Assembly (NCBI GenBank): GCA_023846275.1
Contig: JAIUJO010000071.1
Coordinates: forward strand, 700,036 to 764,035
DNA: 64,000 nucleotides
Reading direction: 5' to 3'
Origin: Vanilla planifolia
Taxonomy: Eukaryota; Streptophyta; Magnoliopsida; Asparagales; Orchidaceae
Part shown: one piece after another, positions 51,201 to 64,000 of the stretch
Position numbering within the stretch: position 1 is the stretch's first letter
How the letters are laid out: each line of letters begins with the position of its first letter
Made by a program: the position numbers and the translations under genes
The notes under the pieces: model-generated
What the model was told of the DNA's origin: nothing
Databases searched by the model: none
What the model saw: the letters and a program-made list of their open reading frames with translations, nothing else

Positions 51201-54200
51201 TTGTGTGCACATGTGTGTGTGGGTTTGTGTGTGTGGGCACATGTGCATGTGCGTGTGTGTTTAGGGTATGTGTCATATTATGTGAATAAGTGTGCACAAA
51301 CACACATGTGGGTGTTGGTGAGTTTGTTGGTTCATGTAGTTGTTCATTTGTATGGGTATATGTGTTTGTGTTTGTGTGTGTGTTTATGCTTGTGTACATG
51401 CATCTATATGTGCATGCATGTGTGTATATTTATGTGCATGTGTGTGTGTGGGTGCATGTATTCTTCTGTGTGTGAGTGCATGTATGCATGAATATGTCTG
51501 CATGTGTGTGCATGTACATGTGTGTGTGTAAGTACATTCATGTATGTATGTGTATGTGTGTGTGCACATGTGCATGCATGTGCACATTCTTATGAATGCA
51601 TATGCATGTGTGCTTGTTTGCTTGCATTTTGGGATCATGTGTGCATGCATGCATATGTTTATGTGGGTGTGTGTTTGCATGTGTGTGTGTATGTGTGCTC
51701 TTATGTGTATGTGTGTATGGACATTTGAGAGTGTGATTGTTTGTTTGTGTTCATGTGAATCTATGTGTCTTCATGTGTGTGTGCTATGCCTACATGCATA
51801 CAACTATGTGGGTTTGGATATGTTTGTGAGTGTGTGTGGTAGTACATATGTGTGTATGCTTATGTTTGTTTAAAAGTGTTCATTTGTGCTAATGTGTGTA
51901 TGTACGTGCAAGCATGTATGTTTTATTTCTATGGATGCATGTGTTAGCATGTGTAAGTGTGGTAGTGTATATGCATGTGTCTATGTGTATGTGTATCTAT
52001 GTGCATGTCATGTGAGTGTGCATGTGTGTATGTTATTGTGTGTGGATTTGTGTTTGTGTGTGCATGAAAGCATCCATGTGTGTGTGTGTGTGTGGGCATG
52101 GGTTTTGCATGTTGTGTGTGTGTGTGTACATGCATGCATGTGTGTGTGTGTACAAAAGAATTCATGTGTGTGTGGGTGAGTGTGTGCATATGTTCGAGTG
52201 TTTAGTTAAGTGTGTGCATACTGGAGTTTCTATATACATTTGTGTGTGTGTATGAATGCACATGTTTATATGTAGTTGTGTGTGAATTTGTGTCTTTTTG
52301 CTTGTGTGTGAGTGTGCACACGTTTATGCATGTGTGTGTATACATAATTCTATTTGTGTGCTTGTGTTTGTGCACGTGTCCATGTGTGTGCGTGCACATG
52401 TGTGTCTGCTTGTGCTTGTTGGGCTTATGTGCATGTGCACATGCAAGCATGCATGCATGTGAGTGCACATGGATTTGGGGTGTGTGTATTTGTGTGTGTG
52501 TGTGCTTGTATGTATTTGTGCCAATGTGTGCATGCACATATATTTGTGTGTGGGTAACTGCATGGGTTTTGATGTATGTTCACATGTTTTGGTGGGTGTG
52601 TGTGTGTGTGCATGCTTGTGTGTACAAGTGTACATGTATATATGTATGCACATGTTTACATGTGGTTATGTGTTCATATGTGTTTATTCAATTTTGTGTG
52701 CAAGTGTGCATATGCATGTGTGTGTGTGCACATAATTTTGTTTGTATGTGCATGTGTGTGTGTGTGTGTGCATGTGTGTGCATATGTGTGCATGTGAGTA
52801 TGCATGTGCATGTGTAAGTATGAGTGCATGTGCATATGCTTGTGCACATGTGTATGCATGTTTGTGTATACATGCATTTGTATATGTGTCTATAAGTGTT
52901 CCTGTGTGTGCATGTCTATGGTTTTGTATGCATATGTGGATGTGTGCATGTGCGACTATGTGCATGTTCTTGTAATGGTGTGTGTGTGTGCATGTTTATG
53001 TGCTTGTGTGTGTATGTGAAAGTGTTTGTGCGCATGTACATGTATGTGTGTGTGCATGCACACATGTATCAACGTGCATGTATTTTTTTTGTGTGTGTGC
53101 ATGTGTGTGAGCATCCTTGTAAATGTGTGTGTGCATGGTTTGTGCAAGTGCATATGTGTGCATGCATGTGTGTTTGGGTGTAAACATGTGTGTTAGTGTG
53201 TGTGCATATGTGTGCATGTATATGTGCATATGGTTACATTAGTATATACAAGAGTGCATCTATGAGTGCATGCATGTGTGTGTATATATATGTGTGCATG
53301 CATCTATGTGTCTGTGTGCATGCATGTGTATTAGTTTGTGTACATTCATGTATGCAAGCATGTGCATGTATCTATATGCATCAATGTATGTGTGTATATA
53401 TATGCATGCCTTTATGTTTATATTTATATGCATGCATGAGTTTGTGTGTATGTTCATTTGTGCATGGGCACACATTTATGTGTGCATGGGCATGTGTGTG
53501 TGCATTATGTTTGTGTGCATGATTGTATGCATGTGTGTTCTTGTGTTTGTCCATGCATGTACAACTGTATATAAGTGTGTTTTTGTTTATGTGTGTGTGT
53601 ACATGTGTTTGTGTGATTGTGCATGTGCATGTTCTTATGTGCATATGCACATGTGTTTGTGTGTTACTAAGCATGTGTGTGTATCTTTTTGTGTGTGCAT
53701 GTACATGTTTGTGCATGTGTGTGCCTGTGTGTGTGTATGTGTGTGTGCATATGTGTGTTTTTATGTGTATTTGTTTATTGGTGTGGATGCACATGGGTGT
53801 GCATGTGCGCGTTTGATTACATGTCTTAGCGTGCATGTGCCTATATGCAAGTGTGTGTGAATCTGTATGTGCATGTGTGTGCATGTATGCATGCTTGTGT
53901 ATGTGCATTTGTGTTTGTGATTCTGCACATGCCTATTTGCATTTGTGTGAGTGTGTGAATGTGTCTTTAGGTGTTTATGTATGTGTGTGCCTTTGTGTGA
54001 GTGGGGGTGCATACGGGTGTGCATGCTTATGTATGCACCCATATGTGCATGCATACGTGAGGGTGTAGTTTTACGTGAATATATATGTGTTTGAGTGTGT
54101 AGGAGTATTTGTGTGCTTAGTGTTTTGTGAGTGTGTCTATGTGTGTGCATGTGTGAGTAAATATGTGTGTGTGTGTTCGTGTGCATGAGCACATGCATGT

Positions 54201-56766
54201 ATGTATGTGTGTTTATGTGTGCACATTTTCTTGTGTGTGTATGTGTGCTTGTGTGTATTCGTGTCTGTGCATGTATATGTGTGCCTATGAGTGTGTGTGT
54301 GTGCATGAGTCTTTGTGAGCATGCATGGTTATGTTTTTGTGTATGTATATTTATGTGTGAGCGTGCTCGCATATGTGTATGTGTGTGTGTGTGCATGTGC
54401 ATATGTGTGTAGGTTTGTGTACGTGGATGTCAGTGTGTTTGTGTACGTGCCTGTGCATGTTTATTTTTGTGTGCATAAATGTGTGTGCATTTGTGTGTTG
54501 AAGAACATGTGTGTCCATGCATGTGTGTGCATGTGTGTGTGTGCTTATTTTCATGTCGATATGTGTACATGCTTATTTTTTATCCTATATTGGCATGTGT
54601 GTGTGTACGCTTGTGTTTATGTCTTTGTGTGTATATACTTATTTTTATCCTATGTGTGCATTTGTGTGCATCTACATGTGTGCGTGTAGGTAAGTTTCTT
54701 TGTTGTTTCTTGCATGTGCATATTGACTGACATGTGTGTGTACACGTATGCATGTGTGCATATGTAAGCACATGTGTTCTTGCATGTGTGCATCTATGGG
54801 TGTGTGCATGCTATGTGTGTGTGCAAGAATGCATGTGTGTGTGTGTGCATGTTTGTGTGTATGCATGTTCACATGTCTGTGTATATGTGTTTGCATGCAT
54901 GTGTGTGTTGGTGTGTGTGTGTGCACTGATATGGGTGTATGCATGTGTGTGTGTGTGTGTGCTCATGTACATAGGAGTGTGTGTAAGAGTGTGAATGTGT
55001 GTGTGACTATACGCATGCATGAATTTGTGTGTATGTAAGCATGTGCATGTGTGTGTTCATGCATATCTATGTGTGTGTGTGTGTGTATGCATTTGTGTGT
55101 CTACATGCACATGTATGTGGGCTACTATGCCTATGTTTGTGTGCACACATAGGTACAAGGGTGTGCGTGTGTGTGCTTATGGATGCATGTCTATGTTTTT
55201 GTGCATGTGTGTGTAGGTGTGTGTTTGTGTCTTTGTGAGGCTGTGTGTGTGCATATGGGTGTGAGCGAGTGTGTGTGGGTGAGCATGCATTTGTTCATAT
55301 TTGTCTTTGTGCATATGTTGTGTGTGTTTATATGTATATGTGCATGTTGATGTGTGTGTGTGTGTGCTTTTGTATGACTTTGGTTTTATGTGTGGGTGGG
55401 TTTTCATGGGTGTGTGATTTTGTGTTTACATGTTTACATGGGTGTGTATATATTTGTGAGTGTGCATGAGTTTGATGCTATGCATATGTATGTGTGGGTG
55501 TGTGTGTACATGAATTTTTGTGTATGTATGAATGTGGACATGTGCATGTGCATATGTGTCAATGTGTGCATGTTTGTGAGTGCAAGTGCATGTGCTTGTG
55601 TGTGTGTGTATGTGTGTGTCATGCATGCATTAGTGTGCATCTATGAGAATGTGTGTGTGCATGTGCATGCATGCACATGTGTTTATGCATTTGTTTACAT
55701 TCTTAAGCCTGTGTGTATGTGTATGACTATGTGTGTGTGTATGCATATCTGTACATGTGTGTATGCACGAGTGCGAATGTGCCTAAATGTGTGTTTGTGT
55801 ATATGTATGAGTGTGTGTGCATTTATGTGGATATATGCATGTGTGCTTGTGAATGTATATGTATGGGTGTGCAGGCACGCATGTGCGTGCGTGCGTATTT
55901 TTGTGCATATGTGTGTTAGTGTGCGTGTGCATTTGTGTGCATGGGTGCATTTGTGTGCGTAAGTGTATGCGTGCATTTGTGTGTGTATGCGTGTGTATAT
56001 GTTCATGTGTGTGTGTGTGTGTGTTTGTGTGTTTATGTGTAACTATGTGAGGTTTTGTGTGTGCATGTGTGCATGCATGTGTGTGCTTGTGTGCATGTGT
56101 GAATGTGTGGATGTGTGGATGTATGTGCAAGTGTACATATGTGAATGTCTATGTGTGTGCATGTGTATGTTTATTTATGTGTATGCATGTGTGTTAATGT
56201 GCATGTGTAATTGTGTGTGTGTATGTATGGTCATGTGTACATGTATGTATATGTTGGCACGTGTGTTCATGTTTGTGTACATGTGTTTATGTAGGCCTAT
56301 GTGAATGTGTGTGTGCATGCATGTGGGTGTGTGTCTGTGTGTACAAGTGTGTTGCTTCTTTGCATGAATGTGCATGTTTGCATTCTTGTGTGTATGTTTG
56401 TGCACATGTCTTTGAGCATGTGTGTGGATGTGTATGTCTCTATCCATGTATGTATTTATGTACATTCTTATGTATGTGTGCATGCATATGTGCATGTGCA
56501 TACATATGTGTTTGCATGCATCTTTCTATTGTGTGTGTGTCCATGCCTTTGTGCGTTCATGCATACATGTATATGCATGAGTTTGTGTGCTTTTGGCTTG
56601 TTCGTGTGTCAGAGCATGTTCCTATGTTTGTTCGTATGTGTGTATGTGTTTATGTGGGTGCATGCATGTGAGTGCACGTGCATATGTGTGTAAGTTTTTT
56701 TGTTTGTGTTATGAATTTGTATGTGTGTGTATTCGTTCATGTATGCATGCATGCATGTGGGTATAT

Positions 56767-56806
56767 GTGTGTGTGAGCATATATATGTGTGTGTGAGCAT
56801 ATATAT
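56767..56806 (+). repeat. 20-bp tandem duplication
   Basis: A TATGTGTGTGTGAGCATATA unit is present twice head to tail, within about 0.6 kb of the array polarity switch. Confidence 0.65.
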
Positions 56807-57361
56807 GTGTTTAGGAGAGGGGTGCATGTGTGTGTGTATGCTTATGTGTTTGTCTGTGTGTGTGTATCCATATGTGTGGGCATGGGTGTGCATATGTATG
56901 CATGTGCTTATGCATGCAAGTGGGTGCATGTGCATGTGCTTTCTCATTTGCATGTGTGTGAATGTGTACACACATGTTAGTGCATAAGCATGTGCATGTG
57001 CATGAGTGGGAGCATATGTATGGGCATAAATGTGTGTGATAGTGTGTTTGTGTGTGTGGATGCATGTAGGTGTGTGTGTATGTGTGTTGGTGTGCATATG
57101 CATGTAGCTGTGTGTGCATTTGTATGTATCTGTGTGTTTGTGTGCATGCATTCATACCAGCATGTGTGTGTTCTTGCACGTGTTAATGTGTGCTTGCACA
57201 TGCATTTATGTGTGCATGTGCATGTGCACATGTCTATATGTGTGTGTGTGCGTGGTCATGTGTGTGCATTTGTGTGGTTGTGTGTGTACCTACTTGTGTG
57301 AATGTGCATGTATGTCCATGTGTATATGTGCATGTGTGTGTTTGTGTATGCATGGTTGTGT

Positions 57362-57377
57362 TTGTGTGAACACACAA
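57362..57377. other. Polarity-switch junction with a 7-bp-arm hairpin
   Basis: TTGTGTG-AA-CACACAA is a perfect inverted repeat with a 2-bp spacer. Everything to its left as far as the copia element is T+G-rich and everything to its right is C+A-rich. The change is complete within these 16 bases. This marks an inversion breakpoint or head-to-head array junction. An assembly join is the main alternative. Confidence 0.85.
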
Positions 57378-57996
57378 GTATACAAATAAATACACACACA
57401 CAAGCACACTCATGAACAAACACACAAGTGTACACACACATATTGATGTACAAGCATGCACATGCACAAGCACTTGCACTCACAAGCACACCCACACACT
57501 TATGCACACATACACACACACACACAGACACATACACACTCACAGATAGGCATGCACACATATGCACATGCATAGGCAAAAACAAAGACCTGCATAAATG
57601 CACACACACACATGCACACAACATGCAATACTACACATACAAACATTAATGCATACACATACACCAATTCATGCACATATGCTCACACATGCACATAAAC
57701 ACACACACACACGTGCATGCACAAAAAAGACACATGTTAACATGCACAAAACACACAGATGCACATGCACATGCACATGCACACACATGTATACAGAAAA
57801 ACATGCACACACACACACACATGTAAACATGCACACCCATGTATACACACATACGCACACCCACACACACCCACACATACCCACAACCACTAAGGCTCAC
57901 TTAGATACTCACACACACACACACAAACACACACTCACTCAAATATACCATACACACCAACACACACGTACACATAGCAACACATGCACACACATA

Positions 57997-58020
57997 TATA
58001 CAAGTACACATACTTGTATA
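57997..58020. repeat. 10-bp-arm hairpin
   Basis: TATACAAGTA and TACTTGTATA flank a CACA spacer, giving a perfect 10-bp inverted repeat inside the C+A array. No further function is inferred. Confidence 0.7.
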
Positions 58021-60159
58021 CACATGCATAGACACATGTGCACACTCACACACACACACAAACTCATCCACACAAGAATGCACATGCTCACGGACACAAA
58101 CAATCACACAGATACACATACATGCAGACAAACAAACACATGTATATATGAACACACTAACATAGACATCCACACACAGACATAGACACACACACATGCA
58201 CGTGCATGTGTGTGCATATGCATATTCAGACAAGCATACATAGATATCAACACACAGAGATACATATAAGAACACACATGCATATGCATGCATACACATG
58301 AACACATAGACATGCAAATTCAAGCACACCAACAAGCAAGACAATAAGCACACATATGTTTAGGCACACAAAAATAGATCCACATACACTGACATAGATG
58401 CACGTAGGTACAAGCACTCACACGAGCACACGCAAACATGCTCACTCACATACACATATACACATAAAGGCATACACATACACACACATGACCATACATA
58501 TACACACACACATGCACAAGCCAAAGCATACATAGATACTTGCATGCATGTGCACACACACATGCCCACACAAACACCACAAATGTGCTTTCTTGTACAC
58601 AAACACAAACATGTAGACACACAGACTCACATGTGCATACACACACACATGCACATTTAAACACATACAGAGACATGCACAGACATACGCACCCCACACA
58701 CACATAGAAAACCACACATCCCTAAAGATATACACATACATGCAAATATATAGGTACACACAAATTCTCACACACATGTGCACCCACACGAACACTTGCA
58801 CCCAAATACACACGTGTGCATCAGTGTACCCATGCACATGCATTCACACATGCACATATGCACACATAACGAAGACACTTGCACTCATAGATGCATGAAC
58901 ACACACCCACACACAGTCATATGGATATGCACAGGTACATAGATGCACGCATGTACTCACACACGCATACATGAATAAACATGTACAAACACACACACAC
59001 ACATAAACATGCAAATGCACATATACACACATGCATGCATGCACATTCCAATGTAAAAACTCATGCACACACATATGCATGCACATAAAGATGAAAACAC
59101 TCAAATGTGCAAAAATAAATGTGTACAGACACACAACACACACACACATACATGCACACAAAGATGCAAACATACACACAAAAACACATGTGCACAAATA
59201 CTTTTACACAAATATGCACCAACATAAACTCATGCACACACGAACATGTACACTTACACATGCAAGTGCACCTAGACACCCTAACATACACATGTATGTA
59301 CGCACATGCGTGCACATATGCAATCACAAACACATGCACCACATACAAACACACATTTACATAGGTATGCACACTTGTCTACACACATATGCATATGTGA
59401 GCAAAAACACACACACAAGCATATGCATAGGCACAAACAACTACATAAGCACACACACACACACACATGCCTACACACCTGCATGTGCACATTTAGACAT
59501 GAAGCCACACACACACATGCACACACACAAAATCATACATAAATAGACATGCATGCACATACACACACATGAACACACATATAAGCACACACATACACAC
59601 ATACACATGCACATTTACACATGCACATATGCACACATAAACACACTCACATAACAATTGCATTCACTCATCAACAAGCACACCAGCACACACACATGCT
59701 TACACTTGCACACAAGTTGACACATAGACATGCACAGACACATGCAGTAAAACTTACACATGCATATGCACACCCATGCACACATATGTGCATGCACACG
59801 CATGCACACACACACACACATATGCAAACACACTTAAACATGTATGCATATACACATATAGGCTCCAACCAGCTCACACATGCATACACACATGCACACA
59901 CACATAAACACATGTGCACACAAGCAAAAGACAAGGACACACACACTTGCAAACATGCATATGTGCATACACACTCACACACACACATGGAAGCATACAT
60001 GCACGCTTGCACAAACCATGCATAATCACATACATGTATGCATGTGACTTGCACACATGCACACACATGCTCCAACAAATATATTTTCCTAGTTGCACAA
60101 GCAAACGTACACACACAAACTTTCACTCACTCACACACACACAAATACACATCCATGCT

Positions 60160-61065
60160 AAAGCACCTCTACACAGACATGCATGTGTATGCACATGCAC
60201 ACACACACACATATGCATGCACAGATACACACCCCTTGACAAACACTCACAAACCGACATACACATGCAAACACACACAAGCACACACAAACCACACACA
60301 TGCACACACACACACACAGTTACACATGCACATGCATGCACACATACACACAAACACACACATGTACACACATACATAAGTACAACCACACACATGTACA
60401 CACACACATACACACATGTGTGCTCACAACCACACAAACACCTGCGCACACATAGACACACACATGCACATGCATGCAATGACACACATAGGAACATAGA
60501 TGTACACTCATAGAAACAGCACATGGAAACAAACATAGACATGCATACCAACATTGATACACACCAGCATGTGTAGGTATAAGCACACACATGCACACTC
60601 ACACACACACACACAACCACAACACGCATACATAGCACACAAAAACACTCACACACACACACATACAAACACATGTACACATATGCATGTGAACACATGC
60701 ACACACACACACACGTGCAAATGCACCTGTAGACATGATAAGACACATGCACACAAACACAAAGCCACACATGCACATGTGCACTCACACACACATATAC
60801 ACACCCCTAGACAAACACTCACACACACATAAACAAAAGCATGCATATGTAAACACACAAACCCACACACATGCACACTCATGCACATACACAAATGTAC
60901 ATAGATGTGCATGCACAACCATACATACACCAGCACACATAAGCACAGACATGCATAACTCGTAACAACTCACACACAAAGAAGAACACATGCATATGTA
61001 CAAAAAAACACATGCCAACACATGCACTCATGTATACACACCAGCATGTACGGGCACAACCAAGC
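60160..61065 (-). repeat. About 0.5-kb tandem duplication inside the C+A array
   Basis: A GCACCT word, then an ACACCCCT-containing word followed by GACAAACACTCACA, and later ACACCAGCATGT occur twice in the same order. Examples are 60,231 against 60,803 and 60,561 against 61,038. The offset falls from 572 to 477 bp because of indels. This shows kilobase-scale duplication in the inverted segment too. Confidence 0.65.
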
Positions 61066-63260
61066 ATGTGAACACAGAGAAAAACACAGATGCATGTGCA
61101 ACATGCAAAAATATACACACACATACAAACACATAGGCATGTGCACACATGCACATAAACATACACATATGCATGTGAACCGCACACACAAAAATACACA
61201 TGCATGCATGCACACACACACTTACACAAGCATGCATGCACATCTACACACATATGCACATGCCCACACACATGTGCATGAATGCACGAACATGCTTAGA
61301 CATGCACACACACACACTTACACACATAAGCATACACACACACTCACATGCACACACAGACACAAACGTAAGCACCCTTGCACATAACCACACATGCACA
61401 AACACATACATTCACACAAACACACACTCTCACACAGACATGCACACACACATCCATACACACACATGTACACGCACATACACACACATATACACACGAA
61501 TAAAAATGTAAAGACAAACATGAAATAGACAAACATACATATAAACCCACATGCACATGCAATGACACACACACCCATACACACTCACATGCACACTTAT
61601 GTATACACAAACACACACATATGCATGTAAGCACACAGATGCATGTACACACACACAAATGAACATAGACTTGTGTGCATACATGAATAAATGAAGACAT
61701 GAACACATAGGTGCTTGTCTACACATGGCACACATGCATAGAAATGCACACATACACAGGTACACACATGTACACATGCATACTATGTGTAAACACATAT
61801 GCACACAACACCACACACCTACACCCACATGCACATATATATGAAGATAGTTGCACACACATAACACATAGCATAAGCACATGCACAAACCCATGAGTGC
61901 ACACATACATACACAAACACACACATAGGCATACACTTATGCACACAAAAACATAAACACACATACACACACAAAAACACACACTTGCACACACTCACGC
62001 ACCCCCACCAACCCACATGCATGCACAAGCTTGCACATGTACACAGAATGCACGAACACATGCATCACCACACACTGACAAAAGAACACATGAGTATTCA
62101 CATACACACACACATGCATATATACTAAAATGAACACTCAATCATAGACGTCCACACACACACACACACAAACATTCATGTGCACACACATACACCCATG
62201 CACAAACACACTCTCACACATACATGAACACATGCATGCACAAGTGCATGAGTATGCACAGCCACTGGCACACACATTCATACACAAAATTTCATCGACC
62301 TATACACACACACATAAATAAAGATGCACACGTGGACACACATAAAACGCATGCAAATGCATGCACAAACATACATGGACATGCATAAGCATAATCACAC
62401 ACACACACAGTCACATGAAGACATGCACAAGCACAAGTGTGCATACATGCATGTGCATGCACACACAAGCACACACAAACACACACATATGAACATTCAC
62501 ACAAATAGACACATGCACACATATGCATTTTCACATGCACATGTGCAATCTTATGCATGCATGCTTAAATGTACGAACACACACATGTGCATGCATAAAT
62601 GGACATAAAAAAATGTGCACACATACCATGTATGCATACACATGTACACACCTACAAAGATGTAAGCATACACACATATATATGCACACACACACACATA
62701 CACATGCACACACTCACATGCACATTTGTACACACACATCAGTATACATACACACAAGTACACATATGTACATGCATAAGCACACACACATGCATGCAAA
62801 TGTATGCATGTATATACACACACTCACACATGCATAAATAAATACACCAATGCACACATGTATAATCATGTGAACATATACACAAATAGAATAATGTACA
62901 CACACACACATACACATAAACAAGCATACAATCACACTTATACGTGCAAATGCAAGCACAAACACATGCACATACCCATGAATCCACATACACATACACA
63001 TAATCATGCATTAATTACATGAACACAAACACACACAATCATAGTCGTGTGCATGCTTGCACACACACAAACATGCACAAGCACCCAAACATGTGAACAT
63101 ACACACACGCACAAGCACACAAATATGCACACAAAAGAATATACACAAAAATGGCATGCACATGTGCATGCTTATAGACACACTCTCAAACACATGCACA
63201 CACACACACACATATGCACACCCACAGATACTCACACAAGCATCCATAAGCAAGTACACA

Positions 63261-63308
63261 CACATATGCACACATTCTTGAACACACATATGCACACATT
63301 CTTGAACA
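63261..63308 (-). repeat. 24-bp tandem duplication
   Basis: CACATATGCACACATTCTTG begins at 63,261 and again at 63,285, giving two identical 24-bp units. Confidence 0.85.
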
Positions 63309-64000
63309 CACATGTACATACTCATAAGCACACATAAACCCACACCCACATACACCATGTTTGCACATACACAAACACACATAAGCAAGAATACAATCAG
63401 ATATAATCAAGTATGCATACACACAAACATGCACTCACCCACACACAAACAAAAGCATACATACACATACATACACTCACTCACACGCACATAAAAGGAC
63501 ACACATTCACACACACAGACACACACACAAAAACACATCTATGGACACACACACTTATGCATAATGGTGCACACATGCACCCACATGCACATGCACACAT
63601 ACATATGCACACAAACAAAAAATCACACACACACATGAACATACAAAAGCAAACACATACACATGAACATACACTCACACACATGCACATAGATGCATGA
63701 CAATACACACCCAAACACACTCATTCATGCACACAAATGCACATGTTCATGAATGCATGCACCTATGTGCAAGCCTATGCACAAACATGTGCCTTACCAA
63801 CACACATGTGTCCACACACATGAATGCATGCACTCACTTGCATACACACATGCATGTAAATGTTCACCCCACCCACACATGCATACTGACACATGCATGC
63901 ACACACAATGCACACTCAGGAACACATCTATACTCATACATCCACACACAAAAATGCATACATGTGAACACACACACACACACTCATGCACATATGCATG

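Larger units (their letters stand above)
32203..57368 (+). repeat. T+G-rich degenerate alternating array, middle segment
   Basis: Same texture and strand polarity as the left segment, resuming immediately after the copia element. The first 1.5 kb continues block A, as shown by its match to block B beyond 45.8 kb. No gene, RNA gene or unique host sequence is seen. Local tandem duplications and one inverted copy are listed separately. The stretches 33.7-37.8 kb and 47.2-57.4 kb hold only array sequence for which I could not establish partners by eye. Confidence 0.93.
57371..64000 (-). repeat. C+A-rich array (inverted polarity), right segment to window end
   Basis: The composition is the reverse complement of the left and middle segments: CACA, CATG, CATA and ACAC steps with few G or T. 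No gene, RNA or unique sequence is seen. The segment runs off the window. I could not match specific words to particular parts of the T+G array by eye, so its exact relation to blocks A and B is open. Confidence 0.92.

Noticed and set aside
51260-51266. TTTAGGG, the plant telomere repeat
   Set aside because: A single isolated copy in T+G-rich sequence is expected by chance; no tandem telomere array is present.
57371-64000. C+A segment as a mirror image of the adjacent T+G segment (one giant palindrome)
   Set aside because: Outside the 16-bp junction, the sequence right of it is not the reverse complement of the sequence immediately left. Homology to a more distant part of the array remains untested.

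Overview
This 64-kb window holds almost no unique sequence. About 57 kb is one continuous, degenerate, low-complexity satellite-like array built from TG, CATG, TATG and CATATG steps (a T+G-rich strand of alternating pyrimidine and purine). It is broken once, by a 6.9-kb AT-rich island carrying an old, broken Ty1/copia LTR retrotransposon. I see no intact host gene, no rRNA or tRNA gene and no CRISPR array. The copia fossil, with its long LTRs, gag, zinc-knuckle segment and protease-integrase-RT-RNase H order, resembles the plant SIRE/Maximus-type lineage. I therefore infer a seed-plant nuclear genome, probably heterochromatin or another repeat-dense region; the species cannot be named from this sequence.

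Layout: 1-25,335 is array with T+G on the given strand. Positions 25,336-32,202 are the copia element, read on the minus strand: the left LTR is its 3' LTR, then RNase H, RT, integrase, protease, gag, and a shorter right LTR. Positions 32,203-57,368 are T+G array again. At 57,369 the array switches polarity abruptly, through a perfect 7-bp-arm hairpin, and is C+A-rich to the window end.

Under the simple-looking texture there is higher-order structure. Distinctive words recur in the same order between about 17.3-25.3 kb plus 32.2-33.7 kb (block A) and about 37.8-47.1 kb (block B). The offset is about 20.5 kb across the insertion and about 13.5 kb beyond it, so the two blocks are copies with a true period near 13.6 kb. 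Block B keeps the uninterrupted site (about 45.79-45.81 kb) where block A holds the retroelement, so the block duplication is older than the insertion. Younger local events are also visible: a 0.83-kb tandem duplication, a perfect 75-bp duplication, an 81-bp duplication, and a 48-bp segment copied in inverted orientation.

Many long open reading frames cross the array. They are explained by composition: the three stop codons are all pyrimidine-purine-purine, a pattern that strict pyrimidine-purine alternation cannot produce. They translate to Cys/Val/Met/His or His/Thr dipeptide mixtures and are not annotated as genes.
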